Part shown: piece after piece, positions 42,201 through 50,464 of the stretch | Numbering within the stretch: position 1 is the first letter of the stretch | How the letters are laid out: the number at the start of each line of letters is the position of its first letter | Origin: Acetobacterium fimetarium | Lineage (GTDB): Bacteria > Bacillota > Clostridia > Eubacteriales > Eubacteriaceae | Assembly: GCF_014284475.1 (NCBI RefSeq) | Contig: NZ_WJBC01000006.1 | Location: forward strand, 1-64,000 | DNA: 64,000 nucleotides | Direction: 5' to 3' | Made by a program: the position numbers and the translations under genes | The notes under the pieces: model-generated | Seen by the model: only the letters and a program-made list of their open reading frames with translations | What the model was told of the DNA's origin: nothing | The model's database searches: none

Positions 42201-43300
42201 ACCTCGGCGTTGACACTGGTCAATGACGGTGTTGCCGCACCCGGGTTCTGTGTCCAGCGCAGCCACTCAGCCGGGTAGTTCGGACTGTCATACTGATTGA
42301 GCCGATAGGCTACCTCCCCAGAGGCAAAGGCCGCAGCGGTTTTGGCCTCGGTTTTACCAGTTTCATCTGCGGCATTGCCAATGCCATAGGCTGGGGTGCC
42401 GGTGGTGACGTCAATTGCCGAACCGGTTCGGTAATAGCAATTGACGAAGATACTGTTCCCGGGATTATAACCTAAGATGCCACCCACATATGAATTTCCT
42501 CGGATATCACCGCTATTATAGCTGTTTTTTATAAATAATTGATTGTTTCCGTAACCGGTGATGCCCCCCACACCATGATCACCGGTTACGCTGCCGGTAT
42601 TACAGCAGTTGCTGATTTGTTTAAATTGAAACAAATCACCGCTAATACCACCAACACAAGATATACCGGTAACGCTGCCGTGATGGGAACAGTCGCTGAT
42701 GGTACCACAAACGGTTCCAGCCACGCCTCCAACATTGTCAGTTCCAACCAGATTGGCCTCGACCTGGCAGTTCGTAATGGTGCCCTCCAAAATACCGGCA
42801 ATCCCGCCCGTATAAACCTTACCATTAAGATAGGATGCCGTCACCTTCAGATCCTTGATGACAGCGGGACTTGTACAAAAGCCAAATAGCCCCGTATAAT
42901 CCGATCCCGGCGCATTGATATAGACGCCGCTGATGGTCTTGTTATTGCCATCAAAGGTGCCGGCATAATAATGATATTCATCGGTACTATAGTTTCCTAT
43001 CGGCGTCCATGATACTATTCCTTCTGGCGCCGTTTCCCAAGTTGTCCAATTCGTCGCTGGGTTATTATTTAGCGCCTCATTCAGCTTAATATCTTCTGTT
43101 AATCTGGCATTAGTCGTCACATCAAGGGTGCCATCATTTATCCCCGCTGCAAAATCGGTCAGCTCTTCAACCGTGTCAATTAAAATAGTGCCGTCGGCAT
43201 CTTTCTCGAAAGTGTTCGGATCCTCCGCCATCACCGGCATCGCCCCCATTATCCCCACAAACACCAACATCACCAGCAATCCCATCATCTTTCTTTTCAT
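39227..43300 (-). CDS. Large secreted GLUG/MBG/ChW-repeat surface protein
   Basis: 1357 residues, signal peptide (MKRKMMGLLVMLVFVGIMGAMPVMAED), start behind AAAGGGG. Two homologous N-terminal halves (about 30-440 and 440-760) contain GLUG-type repeats (NCQVEANLVGTDNVGGVAG; YNTANVAGIRYVGGIVGQL), forming a right-handed beta-helix-like adhesin. An MBG/YDG-type domain follows (about 905-985, ISLPANSYAYTGAAIEPTVTVT), then Ig-like/chitobiase-like segments, and three C-terminal ChW repeats (about 1215-1350; THIQDLGWETD, VHVQNQGDLGP, VHVQDRGWLRD). No sortase motif. Probably an adhesin attached by its ChW repeats. Confidence 0.93.
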   Translation of the reverse strand: MKRKMMGLLVMLVFVGIMGAMPVMAEDPNTFEKDADGTILIDTVEELTDFAAGINDGTLDVTTNARLTEDIKLNEALNNNPATNWTTWETAPEGIVSWTPIGNYSTDEYHYYAGTFDGNNKTISGVYINAPGSDYTGLFGFCTSPAVIKDLKVTASYLNGKVYTGGIAGILEGTITNCQVEANLVGTDNVGGVAGTVCGTISDCSHHGSVTGISCVGGISGDLFQFKQISNCCNTGSVTGDHGVGGITGYGNNQLFIKNSYNSGDIRGNSYVGGILGYNPGNSIFVNCYYRTGSAIDVTTGTPAYGIGNAADETGKTEAKTAAAFASGEVAYRLNQYDSPNYPAEWLRWTQNPGAATPSLTSVNAEVFDKLITFDYEEDGVVDTYASGYTGSYMLALPIAPPGYCYSYTVGGTTYSQAKMASYQFTAEDGLVFTVKKYQLNFNNEGIVEIDTLEELTEFAKYVNAGNTSANGKLTADIALRDTSNWTAWNATITPTDIDTMPAWTPIGNSVNHYVGTFDGDDHTISGIYINTSGANYQGLFGVCGGSSNINNLKITASYIKGSGNAGGFGAIAGRTDGSITNCQVEANLDGALSTGGVVGSLKGTISGSSYCGSVSGTDDVGGIAGCISGNTSIINCYNTANVAGIRYVGGIVGQLNNGRVENSANIGDIVGDSSVGGVVGISDAGSIVNCYQTGAVTGAGPSTGGILGGDIASNCSNCYYLNGSAVNAGASTLAFGISDTTQDEAGQTAVKTADAFASGEITWLLQAGQTDPTMPVWSQQLDVDELPLLKTTDKIYQVTFQVGNGITAETKAYANLDGNVTLPSPTTGYVWKDANQTVFGAATAVTEDIAVKCGISAPPTAAAAYGTRLGDIAFSNGSVPTENWSWANADKDTVLAVGNTTAYSATYTPSDPAFATETFSITPVITRRSLNAAGVAISLPANSYAYTGAAIEPTVTVTDSGATISKSDYTVAYTSNTSPGTATVTITGQGNYQDEVTRNFTIYSSGGGGYTPPSMWGITVTPQTISFDPTGQLAVDITGAPAGAMVYYSLDGSSYSTTPPAITNAGEHQVFIRITCPGYQDYRTQTTVTVAKQVAPAIPNVSSAISGGQPTGSTDLAALLPADRGQTRYQLGSVDDPGGLLNGAPTIDPNGLISYDFRRPLANQVVTTAADTVASAATITVLVSMENYEDTTITLMVTGTEPEPPAPVIDIRYLTHIQDLGWETDWKTDGALSGTYGQSKRLEALKVELTGELPAGASIETTVHVQNQGDLGPFAMGSAAGTTGRSLRLENICLTLNNLPGYTLLYNVHVQDRGWLRDENDRSSWFRSGEVAGTSALSLRLEGIKIKLVKTEAGGL

Positions 43301-43331
43301 TTCGGCCCCTTTCGTCGTTATTTATTCCAGC

Positions 43332-43352
43332 TTGCCGCTTTGTCCGCGGCAA
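43332..43352 (-). promoter_or_regulatory. Leader hairpin upstream of the ChW adhesin
   Basis: TTGCCGC-ggacaaa-GCGGCAA on the minus strand, 32 bases before the start codon and after the terminator of the preceding gene. Could influence translation or mRNA stability; not a recognised riboswitch. Confidence 0.5.
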
Positions 43353-43396
43353 ACAACCATTAGTTACGTTCACTTTCCTGCTATTGGGATAGAAAA

Positions 43397-43432
43397 ACCC
43401 CTATTATAGCATTTCACCGCTATTATAGGGGT
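43397..43432 (-). terminator. Terminator between the LuxR-type regulator and the ChW adhesin
   Basis: Minus strand ACCCCTATAATAGC and GCTATAATAGGGGT (14-base arms, one mismatch) followed by TTTTT, 57 bases after the regulator's stop. The symmetry suggests bidirectional action. Confidence 0.85.
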
Positions 43433-43488
43433 AAATGATTATTCTGGGAAGTGACTTTTCGACCTCAAAAAGTCACGTTTTTCGGAAC

Positions 43489-44655
43489 CTAAAAGACGTA
43501 TTGTGCTAGTTCATCACGGCTGGAAACCAGCAGTTTGCCGTAAATATCCATGATGATGTTTTTCAGCCGGCCCACCGAAATATTGTACTGACCGGCGATT
43601 TTTGCATAAGGAATGCGCCGGGCGACCAGCACCGCGATATGGTATTCCCGCAGCGTCAGGATGTGGGTGATGTTATTCCGGGTGAACTGATTGTGAAAGG
43701 AAATCCAGTTCTTCCAGGTGTCCTGCCATTGCCCGATTACCGCCTGGTAAGAGTCGGGAAAGGCCTCCTCCAGACATCGTTCCAGCAGTCCGCCGAGGGC
43801 CGTCACCGACTCTGCAAAGGGAGTGATAAAGCCATGCGGCAACGCCATCGTCAGCGCCTCCAGCAGATAGCTTTTAGCCTCCTCGCGTCGCTCCAGACCA
43901 TAGCAGGCAGTGGCGCACATCAGCCGCAGATAAATGTCAATCTTGGTGATCCCCGGTTGCCCGGAGTGCAGCGTCAGGACGGTCTGGGCCACGGCCAGCA
44001 TCGGCTCATACTGGCCCAGGCACTGAAAATACTTGGCCCGCAAATACAGAGCGTAGGGCTTTAACGGTGCCGGAAAAACGCTCAAATCGCCATTTTTCAA
44101 CCAGTCGGGCGCCAGATTCGGGGCAATTGAACTGACCGCGACGGTGGCTAACGCCATCTCCGCATACGAGGCGATCAAGGTCTCCGGATTCGTTTTGGCC
44201 GATTGTTTGAGATAGCTGTCGACCGCGGTGTAGAACGGATAGTCCCCGGTGCTGATCGCCATCGGCGCGGCGCAGATTTTAGCGGCATCGTCGCGCCCGG
44301 CTTCGGTAAAGCAGCCCATCGCCCGCTTGAAATTACCCCGCAGATAGGCCAGCTCGGCCTCGTATTGCAGCCGGATTCGGGGCTCACTGATGGTTGCTAA
44401 AATGGCATCGGGATTATCGGCCGGCATTGGCATGGCGGTGACAGTGATCAGATTGGTCAGCTGCACCGCCAACGAATCAACGGGCTGCGGCCTGGCCCGG
44501 CGCCCATCGACAGGCTTTTCTGCGCCCTCCGGAATCAGCCAGTTGTTGCCATATTTATGGGCTCCGGGGATGCGCCCATCGATGCAATAGCGCTGGACAA
44601 TCCGGATATGAATGCCCCACTTTTCGGCCGCTTCTTTTGCTGAAATAATGTCGAT
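43489..44655 (-). CDS. LuxR-type regulator with N-terminal MerR/excisionase-like HTH; no standard start codon at its Shine-Dalgarno
   Basis: About 388 residues. The start shown is ATC at 44655, 8 bases after AAGGAGG (44670-44664). In this position the protein begins (x)DIISAKEAAEKWGIHIRIVQRYCIDGRIPGAHKYGNNWLIPE, an intact helix-turn-helix of the MerR/excisionase type. The frame is open upstream to a GTG at 44814, but that stretch has no site and no protein-like sequence. The middle (90-310) is helical, TPR/MalT-like. The C-terminus is a LuxR-type HTH (LTLREYHIAVLVARRIPYAKIAGQYNISVGRLKNIIMDIYGKL). Likely a transcription factor for the adjacent surface protein. Confidence 0.8.
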   Translation of the reverse strand: MDIISAKEAAEKWGIHIRIVQRYCIDGRIPGAHKYGNNWLIPEGAEKPVDGRRARPQPVDSLAVQLTNLITVTAMPMPADNPDAILATISEPRIRLQYEAELAYLRGNFKRAMGCFTEAGRDDAAKICAAPMAISTGDYPFYTAVDSYLKQSAKTNPETLIASYAEMALATVAVSSIAPNLAPDWLKNGDLSVFPAPLKPYALYLRAKYFQCLGQYEPMLAVAQTVLTLHSGQPGITKIDIYLRLMCATACYGLERREEAKSYLLEALTMALPHGFITPFAESVTALGGLLERCLEEAFPDSYQAVIGQWQDTWKNWISFHNQFTRNNITHILTLREYHIAVLVARRIPYAKIAGQYNISVGRLKNIIMDIYGKLLVSSRDELAQYVF

Positions 44656-44679
44656 GATGATCCCCTCCTTTCTGAAATT

Positions 44680-44705
44680 ACACCAGTCGTTTACACGACT
44701 GGTGT
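44680..44705. promoter_or_regulatory. Perfect palindrome upstream of the LuxR-type gene
   Basis: ACACCAGTCGT-TTAC-ACGACTGGTGT, 11-base arms, ending 10 bases before the Shine-Dalgarno of the regulator gene. No T run, so not a terminator. Could be an autoregulatory operator or a leader hairpin controlling the unusual start. Confidence 0.65.
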
Positions 44706-44932
44706 CCTGTGCTGAATCAAATTTCCTTAAAGCACTATAAATCGCAATCGACGCTGGCACTTGCTCGGCCCCCTGGATTCCCGGCATGATGATTCTTGCA
44801 CTGATATTGCACACCGTTGCTTTCTATCTGTACGCAAAGATAGATGCTAGAAAAAGCGCTGCGTAGCTGAATGATTTGGTAAAAAGCATGAAATAGTCAG
44901 GTTAGGTTCAGCACCATCACTGAAATTATGGA

Positions 44933-45790
44933 TCAGAGGTTCTTCAGGAAATCCCGGATCGTGAGCTTGTACAATTCCGGTTTCTCCAGAAAATGCAGAT
45001 GCGTGGAGTGCGGGATCACCGCGAGATCGGCATCCGGGAATTTCAGTTGGCAGTCCTTGAGCGGCTTGACACCAATGGCATCGCTGTCGCCAACCGTGAT
45101 CAGCACTGGCATCGTGATCTCGTGTAGCTGTGGCTCCAGATCGAAATCTTTCAGCGTGCCGTTGATCGTGAATTCACTGGGCCCCCAGAGCGTCTGATAG
45201 ACGTCGGGATTGGTCTCTGTCATCAGCTGCCGCACATACTCAGGCACGGGATCGATATTGCAGTAGAATTTTTTGTAGTAGGTGATCGTCGCCATCTGAT
45301 AGTTCTGATCAAAGACAAGGCTTTCATCACCCGCGCGCAGAGTCTGTTCCACCCAGTCGGGCAGCTGCTTGAAATTGTCGCGGATGCTTGCCGCAAGCAT
45401 CGGGATGCCGAGTACCGGTGACGACAGCACCAGTGCTTTGACCTGCGGGGGCTTTTTGTCAATCACATAGGCCGGCACGAGGCCACCGCCCCAGGAATCA
45501 CCGAGGAGAATCACTTCGTCGAGAGCCAGCGCCTGAATCACCGCATCCAGCTCCGCGATATAGTATGCCAACGTGTAATCCTTCGGGTCGTCCGCCCGGT
45601 CGGAATGGCCGCAACCAAGCTGATCGTAGAAATATACCGGTCGCGTGTCGCTGAAGTCGGAGAAAACATCGGTCATGGTGTGGAATCCCGGCCCGCCGTG
45701 AACGACCAGAAGCGGGGTCTTTTTCATCTCCTTGCCAAAAACTGCATACCAGATCTTTTTTCCCTGATAAGTGATAAAATCTTCCTGCAT
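44933..45790 (-). CDS. Alpha/beta hydrolase, proline iminopeptidase-like (S33)
   Basis: 285 residues from ATG at 45790 (GGAGGCAATGAC upstream). Motifs: VVHGGPGFHTMT (oxyanion-hole HGGPG of the S33 family), YDQLGCGHSD, nucleophile GDSWGGGL, and the C-terminal His in PHSTHLHFLEKPE; the Asp lies in VGDSDAIG. Cytosolic, probably an aminopeptidase or related esterase acting on a small peptide/amide substrate. Confidence 0.9.
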   Translation of the reverse strand: MQEDFITYQGKKIWYAVFGKEMKKTPLLVVHGGPGFHTMTDVFSDFSDTRPVYFYDQLGCGHSDRADDPKDYTLAYYIAELDAVIQALALDEVILLGDSWGGGLVPAYVIDKKPPQVKALVLSSPVLGIPMLAASIRDNFKQLPDWVEQTLRAGDESLVFDQNYQMATITYYKKFYCNIDPVPEYVRQLMTETNPDVYQTLWGPSEFTINGTLKDFDLEPQLHEITMPVLITVGDSDAIGVKPLKDCQLKFPDADLAVIPHSTHLHFLEKPELYKLTIRDFLKNL

Positions 45791-46123
45791 GTCATTGCCT
45801 CCTTTAATAAAATATAATTTTGGGATCATTGGCGAAACCGGCATCGAAGTAATTTCAATCACAATTGCGCGTTTCGCAGTGGTCCGGTCGCGGATGCTTC
45901 CGGCCATAGAATTGTTTACCCGGATCGGCGATAATTAAACAGATCGTTTCTGACAACCTTTTCAGGCAGCGGTGCCGATACACGATTCCCGCGAGAATTT
46001 ATCATCAAATTAACATGACCCGTCGGTCGTAACAGGTCATATGATAGACAAAACGTCGCTATTTTTTCCTCAGCTAAGTTGTGCCGGCACCATCAGCGAT
46101 TCTTCCGTTTGAATCAGCTTCCG
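45791..46123. other. Intergenic region
   Basis: 333 bases with only a weak inverted repeat (ATGACC...GGTCAT near 46015-46040). I see no gene or clear promoter. Confidence 0.35.
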
Positions 46124-47059
46124 CTAAGGCGCAATGACCCCATTGATGAAGTCGATCATGCCGTCTTCAACCTCGTCGCGAATATCCCGATAGTTGTGGA
46201 TTTCGTGGCGATAGCCGGAATAAATCTTTGTTTTGACCTGATTTCCGGTTTCCGCCAGCCAGCTTGAAACCGCATAGACCCCTTCACCGTAGAGTCCCAC
46301 CGGATCTTGATCGCCGGCAATATTATAAACCGGAATCGAAGCCGGTACTTTCTCGGCCCACTGGGTTCCGATAATGGTTTCAATCATCATGATAAAATCG
46401 TAGGTTGAACGGATATTCGGCGGGCTGGTAAAATTGTTGAAGGGATCATTGGCATGATCGGCAACCACATCCGGATCACCAGAGATCCAGTCATTGGGGG
46501 TCAGGGGATTACTGATGCGGTCGGTCATCCATTCAAAGAGAACCCCTAAATAACTGGGATCGATTTCTTCGCCGCGGCCCTCATCAATGCACTTTTTCAG
46601 TGCCGTTGCCAACTCCCGTGACTTGGGAAAAACCGACGAGGTGCCGCAGATCAGCAAACCGTCCATGCCTTCCCCGTGGGCTGCGGCATAGGATCGGGCA
46701 ATCATCGAACCCATACTGTGACCATACATAAAATAAGGCAGTTCCGGATATTCTTCCTGGACCATTTTGCGAAGCGTGTGTTCATCTTCGGCCATCGTCA
46801 TGTAGCCTTTATTTCCCCAGTCACTCCAGTTTCCGGATTCAGCGGCGGTTTTTCCATGTCCGACATGATCATCTGCCGCCACCACAAACCCGGCCTCATT
46901 CAGTTTGAGAATCATATGCAGATATCGTCGTGAATGTTCTCCAAAGCCGTGAACAATCTGAACAATTCCCCGGGGTTTGCGAATCGGCTTGTAAATCCAA
47001 GCCTGGATTGTGTCCTTTTCGTTAAATGATCTGAAACTTTTTTCTTCAAATGCCATCAT
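46124..47059 (-). CDS. Alpha/beta hydrolase, monoacylglycerol lipase-like (serine aminopeptidase/Hydrolase_4)
   Basis: 311 residues, start behind AGGAGG. Motifs: IVQIVHGFGEHSRRY, DDHVGHGKT, nucleophile GHSMGSM, and the Asp/His region (AGDQDPVG ... YSGYRHEIHNY). Typical of lysophospholipase/monoacylglycerol lipase homologues. No signal peptide, so intracellular. Confidence 0.9.
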   Translation of the reverse strand: MMAFEEKSFRSFNEKDTIQAWIYKPIRKPRGIVQIVHGFGEHSRRYLHMILKLNEAGFVVAADDHVGHGKTAAESGNWSDWGNKGYMTMAEDEHTLRKMVQEEYPELPYFMYGHSMGSMIARSYAAAHGEGMDGLLICGTSSVFPKSRELATALKKCIDEGRGEEIDPSYLGVLFEWMTDRISNPLTPNDWISGDPDVVADHANDPFNNFTSPPNIRSTYDFIMMIETIIGTQWAEKVPASIPVYNIAGDQDPVGLYGEGVYAVSSWLAETGNQVKTKIYSGYRHEIHNYRDIRDEVEDGMIDFINGVIAP

Positions 47060-47130
47060 AAACCTCCTGTAAATTTATTATCAGGCTGTCAAACAGCCGG
47101 ATGATCTTAAAAACAGTTATGCCCGCTTAT

Positions 47131-48147
47131 TTACCATCTGTTTTTTGCATGTTCACAGAATGCCAACATATTCTTAACGATGATTTTTTTACCGTCTGGC
47201 AGTATCACAAAGCCGTCATAATGACCGAATAACTGATGACAGTACATTTGAATAAAGGCAACTTTTGTATCCGTCACCTGATCGTAAATCGGGGTCATCA
47301 CAAACTGAAAATTCCCCTCCTCATCACAAAACTTCCAGGGTTTCATATAATCAGTGGTATCGATTACAGAACGAAGTCGGCCTAATTTGTAAGCTTTCCC
47401 GTTCCAGAAAAACATATTCTCCGAGGCGTTTTTTAAATCACCGAATCCCCAGCCAATGTTGAATCCAAAGTGGCCGCCTTCTATAATGGCCGAACCGTTG
47501 CCCCAAAACCACTCCTGCGAAAAAGGCCATACCCCTCTGCCCCAATCAAGGACTGCGGTGCTATTCTGATCAAGTTCAACCCGTCGCTGGCCAAATTGAA
47601 TGATCCCTTTTCCGCCAAAAAAGTTTTCCTTACAGTTTAAATAAAACTGAGCCTTCTTCGTAAAGGGAGTTGCAATCACCATTTTTTCATTAGTGATATC
47701 GTTGTTAAGCTCAATATCGATATTGATGACGCCAATTTTATCGTCCCTGGCCGTCAGCTTTAGGTAACGATGCGTCTCCCTCACTTCAAAGCTGATGGTA
47801 TAATCTTTGCCCGCAACCCGAATCAGACTCGGCTGCTCCGGGTCATTTGGCAGCACAATGCTTTTTAGCGGCAAGGGTTTTATTCTTGAAAATGAGTAAC
47901 TTTCCCTGGTTGTCACATTGAAAAGTTCGGCCGAAAAATTAGCAATATATGAAATGTTGCCAATGGTCAGCTTAAGAATATAATCACCGCAATAGATTTG
48001 ATAAAAGTCCCATTCCTTCAGCGCAAAGGGATGGGCTTTGATATTTTCTTTGTTATAGTTATACAGCATTTTCGTAGCATAACCGGGGTTGACGATCTGA
48101 CCTTGCCCATTCAACAGATCGATTCTTTTTTCGATTTTATTTTCCAT
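47131..48147 (-). CDS. DUF2804 family protein
   Basis: 338 residues, start behind GGGAGG. Recognised from LLNGQGQIVNPGYATKMLYNYN, WDFYQIYCGDYILKLTIGNISYIANFSAELF and DWGRGVWPFSQEWFWGNGSAIIEGGHFGFNIGWGFGD, which are conserved blocks of DUF2804. The beta-rich protein has no signal peptide. Function unknown; the family has a distant relation to lipocalin/CrtC-like hydratases in some schemes. Follows its own weak promoter region. Confidence 0.88.
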   Translation of the reverse strand: MENKIEKRIDLLNGQGQIVNPGYATKMLYNYNKENIKAHPFALKEWDFYQIYCGDYILKLTIGNISYIANFSAELFNVTTRESYSFSRIKPLPLKSIVLPNDPEQPSLIRVAGKDYTISFEVRETHRYLKLTARDDKIGVINIDIELNNDITNEKMVIATPFTKKAQFYLNCKENFFGGKGIIQFGQRRVELDQNSTAVLDWGRGVWPFSQEWFWGNGSAIIEGGHFGFNIGWGFGDLKNASENMFFWNGKAYKLGRLRSVIDTTDYMKPWKFCDEEGNFQFVMTPIYDQVTDTKVAFIQMYCHQLFGHYDGFVILPDGKKIIVKNMLAFCEHAKNRW

Positions 48148-48231
48148 TTGCCGCCTCCCTGTTGACCATTATATAACAATAATTAATTATAAACAATCAA
48201 GAAAATCGGCCTGAATACAACCGATACTCAT

Positions 48232-49113
48232 TCATTGGACGATTTCATAAAGTGCCTGCTCGTATTGCGCCGCCTGATCCGGGGTGACGGCATGATCCAC
48301 GCGCACCAGCACATTTCCCGATTGATAAGTGTATCCGGCTTCTTCATCAAAAACGCTCAGATAATCATAGCGCTGTTTGGCGAGCGTATAATTGGTATAC
48401 ACTTCCACCGATCCTCCGACGGGTTCGCTGGCATCGGGATTCTGCGGCACATTCGTATCCTCAAAACGGGCGGCTTTGGCAAGGTGCATGTTGGGACGGC
48501 TGAGCAGGTGCTCCTCCCCTGTATCACCGGAATAAACCAGCACTGTTCCGATCGGCAAACCGCGGTCTTTGAGTTTCAAAATGATTGTTTCTGGCGTCAG
48601 AGTGCAATTGATTGCGGCATCTTTGGCCGCTTTGTCTTTAGCCAACTCAGCCGCCGGTATCCACTCGGAAAAAGAGAACCGGTCCGTTTTGAGATACTGG
48701 TTTTCTGCTGACATGACATCGGCCTTTGACACTTTGAGATCAAAGCAGAGATAGAGACTGTCACCAGCGATAAAAAAACGGGCCTGCTGATGCTCCGCCG
48801 GATTGGTACGGCTGTCGATATCCAGCAGTGTCGGATTATTTTTATCGATGTGCCAATCGTAATCCGTAATTGTCAGATTCTGATCATAACCCGTGTAAAG
48901 AGTCATGATGCCGTCGTCAGCGAAGGCATATCCGGTCAGATTCGATGTTTGATTGGGCGCGACGGTCTTTTCCCAGTTTCCTGAAATCGCAGTGCGCCTG
49001 TTTTGGGCGCAGCCGGTCATGATCAGGGAAAAAAACAGCAACATGAAAACAACCGTCCCGATCCGTTTACTGTCATGCTTGCGGTTTTTTACTGTTTTAG
49101 TTAGTTTTGACAA
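48232..49113 (-). CDS. Lipoprotein
   Basis: 293 residues from TTG at 49113 (AAGGTGG 8 bases upstream); the GTG at 49125 lies inside the site. Signal segment and lipobox (FMLLFFSLIMTGC). Residues 40-130 resemble the lipocalin-like 'GnW...F..dG' domain (GNWEKTVAPNQTSNLTGYAFADDGIMTLY). The C-terminal 140 residues (KAAKDAAINCTLTPETIILKLKDRGLPIGTVLVYSGDTGEEHLLSRPNMHLAKAARFED) look like an independent domain found in clostridial lipoproteins, without known function. Exported, membrane-anchored. Confidence 0.8.
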   Translation of the reverse strand: MSKLTKTVKNRKHDSKRIGTVVFMLLFFSLIMTGCAQNRRTAISGNWEKTVAPNQTSNLTGYAFADDGIMTLYTGYDQNLTITDYDWHIDKNNPTLLDIDSRTNPAEHQQARFFIAGDSLYLCFDLKVSKADVMSAENQYLKTDRFSFSEWIPAAELAKDKAAKDAAINCTLTPETIILKLKDRGLPIGTVLVYSGDTGEEHLLSRPNMHLAKAARFEDTNVPQNPDASEPVGGSVEVYTNYTLAKQRYDYLSVFDEEAGYTYQSGNVLVRVDHAVTPDQAAQYEQALYEIVQ

Positions 49114-49279
49114 TGAATTCACCACCTTTCTGAATAAGAGCGGACTGAGCCGCGATACTCGGTGAATTGCATTTCATGAATTTGCTTTAATCCTAGCTCG
49201 ATCCATCTAGTTCACCGCTTCATCGCCGCTCACATGAACGGCCGGCCTTAGCTACCGGCAGGGTTTAATAATGGTTGGC

Positions 49280-50413
49280 CTATTTTTTGAAAAAGGCTGT
49301 GATTCGTTCCACCACCGTCGCCAGCTCGTCTTCGGTCAGGCTGTAGAACAAGGGCAGCCGCAGCAACCGCAGGCTTTCGCTGGTGGTATACCGGTCGGCG
49401 CCATGAAAGCGCCCGAATTTCTGGCCGCCGGGGGTCTCGTGGAGGGGGGTATAGTGAAAAACGGTATTGATCTGATCCTGCTTGAGCCAGGCGACCAGGT
49501 CATCCCGCTCCGACTGACTGGCGGTTTTGATATAAAACAGATGGCCGTTATGGGTGCAGTGTTCCGGCACCACTGGCAGATCAATCCTGCCGGCTTCGGC
49601 CAGCGGGGTTAATTGCTCAAAATAACGCTGCCATATGCTCAGTCGCCGGGTGTTGACCATTTCGGCGGCTTCCAGCTGGGCATAAAGATGGGCGGCGTTA
49701 AGTTCACTGGGCAGATAGGAAGAACCCAGATCAACCCAGGAATACTTGTCCACCCGGCCCGCCAGAAAATCATGACGGTTAGTGCCCATATCCCGAATAA
49801 TCGTGGCCCGTTCCAGCAGGTTTTCACGATTAATCAGCAGCGCGCCGCCTTCGCCCATGGTGTAGTTTTTGGTTTCATGGAAGCTGTAACAGCCCAGATC
49901 ACCGATGCTGCCCAGGGCTTTGTTTTTGTAGCTGGCCATCATTCCCTGGGCGGCATCCTCTACCACCAGCAGATTGTGACGCTTGGCAATGGCCATAATC
50001 GCCTCCATCTCACAGCCGATACCGCCATAATGAACTGGCACAATCACCTTCGTTCGGGGGGTGATTGCCGCTTCAATCAGGGTTTCATTAATGTTCAAAG
50101 TATCCGGCCGGATATCGACAAAAACGATGGTGGCGCCGCGCAGGGCAAAAGCATTGGCAGTGGTCACAAAGGTAAAGGCCGGCATGATCACCTCATCCCC
50201 GGGTGTGATGCCAGCCAGCAGTGCGGTCATTTCCAGGGCCGCGGTGCCGGAGCTCGTCAAAAAAGCCCCGGGGACCTGGGCTTTTTGACATAACCAGTCC
50301 GAGCAGGCTTTGGTAAAGGGACCATCCCCACTAATCTGATGATTTTTGGTGATGGCCGCTTCAATGTATTTGATTTCGGTTCCCAAACACAGGGGTATAT
50401 TAAATGGTATCAT
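49280..50413 (-). CDS. rffA: RffA/WecE-type dTDP-4-amino-4,6-dideoxyhexose aminotransferase
   Basis: 377 residues from ATG at 50413 (GAGGAAA upstream). DegT/DnrJ/EryC1 family: IPFNIPLCLGTEIKYIEAAI and GDGPFTKACSDWL are the N-terminal signature of RffA. Then SSGTAALEM, VEDAAQGM, the PLP lysine in CYSFHETKNYTMGEGGAL, and HYTPLHETPGG. Makes a 4-amino sugar nucleotide for cell-surface glycan. Adjacent genes are importers, not sugar genes, but an ATP-grasp, GT2 and GT39 enzyme lie in the same region. 51 bases downstream of the ABC ATPase gene. Confidence 0.92.
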   Translation of the reverse strand: MIPFNIPLCLGTEIKYIEAAITKNHQISGDGPFTKACSDWLCQKAQVPGAFLTSSGTAALEMTALLAGITPGDEVIMPAFTFVTTANAFALRGATIVFVDIRPDTLNINETLIEAAITPRTKVIVPVHYGGIGCEMEAIMAIAKRHNLLVVEDAAQGMMASYKNKALGSIGDLGCYSFHETKNYTMGEGGALLINRENLLERATIIRDMGTNRHDFLAGRVDKYSWVDLGSSYLPSELNAAHLYAQLEAAEMVNTRRLSIWQRYFEQLTPLAEAGRIDLPVVPEHCTHNGHLFYIKTASQSERDDLVAWLKQDQINTVFHYTPLHETPGGQKFGRFHGADRYTTSESLRLLRLPLFYSLTEDELATVVERITAFFKK

Positions 50414-50464
50414 CGTCATTTCCTCGTTTATCTTAAGCTGGTGCGTAAATGTTTGTAGCAATCT

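Noticed and set aside
43300-43400. Second c-di-GMP riboswitch upstream of the large ChW adhesin
   Set aside because: A hairpin with GCGGCAAGC is present, but the GACGCAAAGC core and the TGAAA loop are absent.
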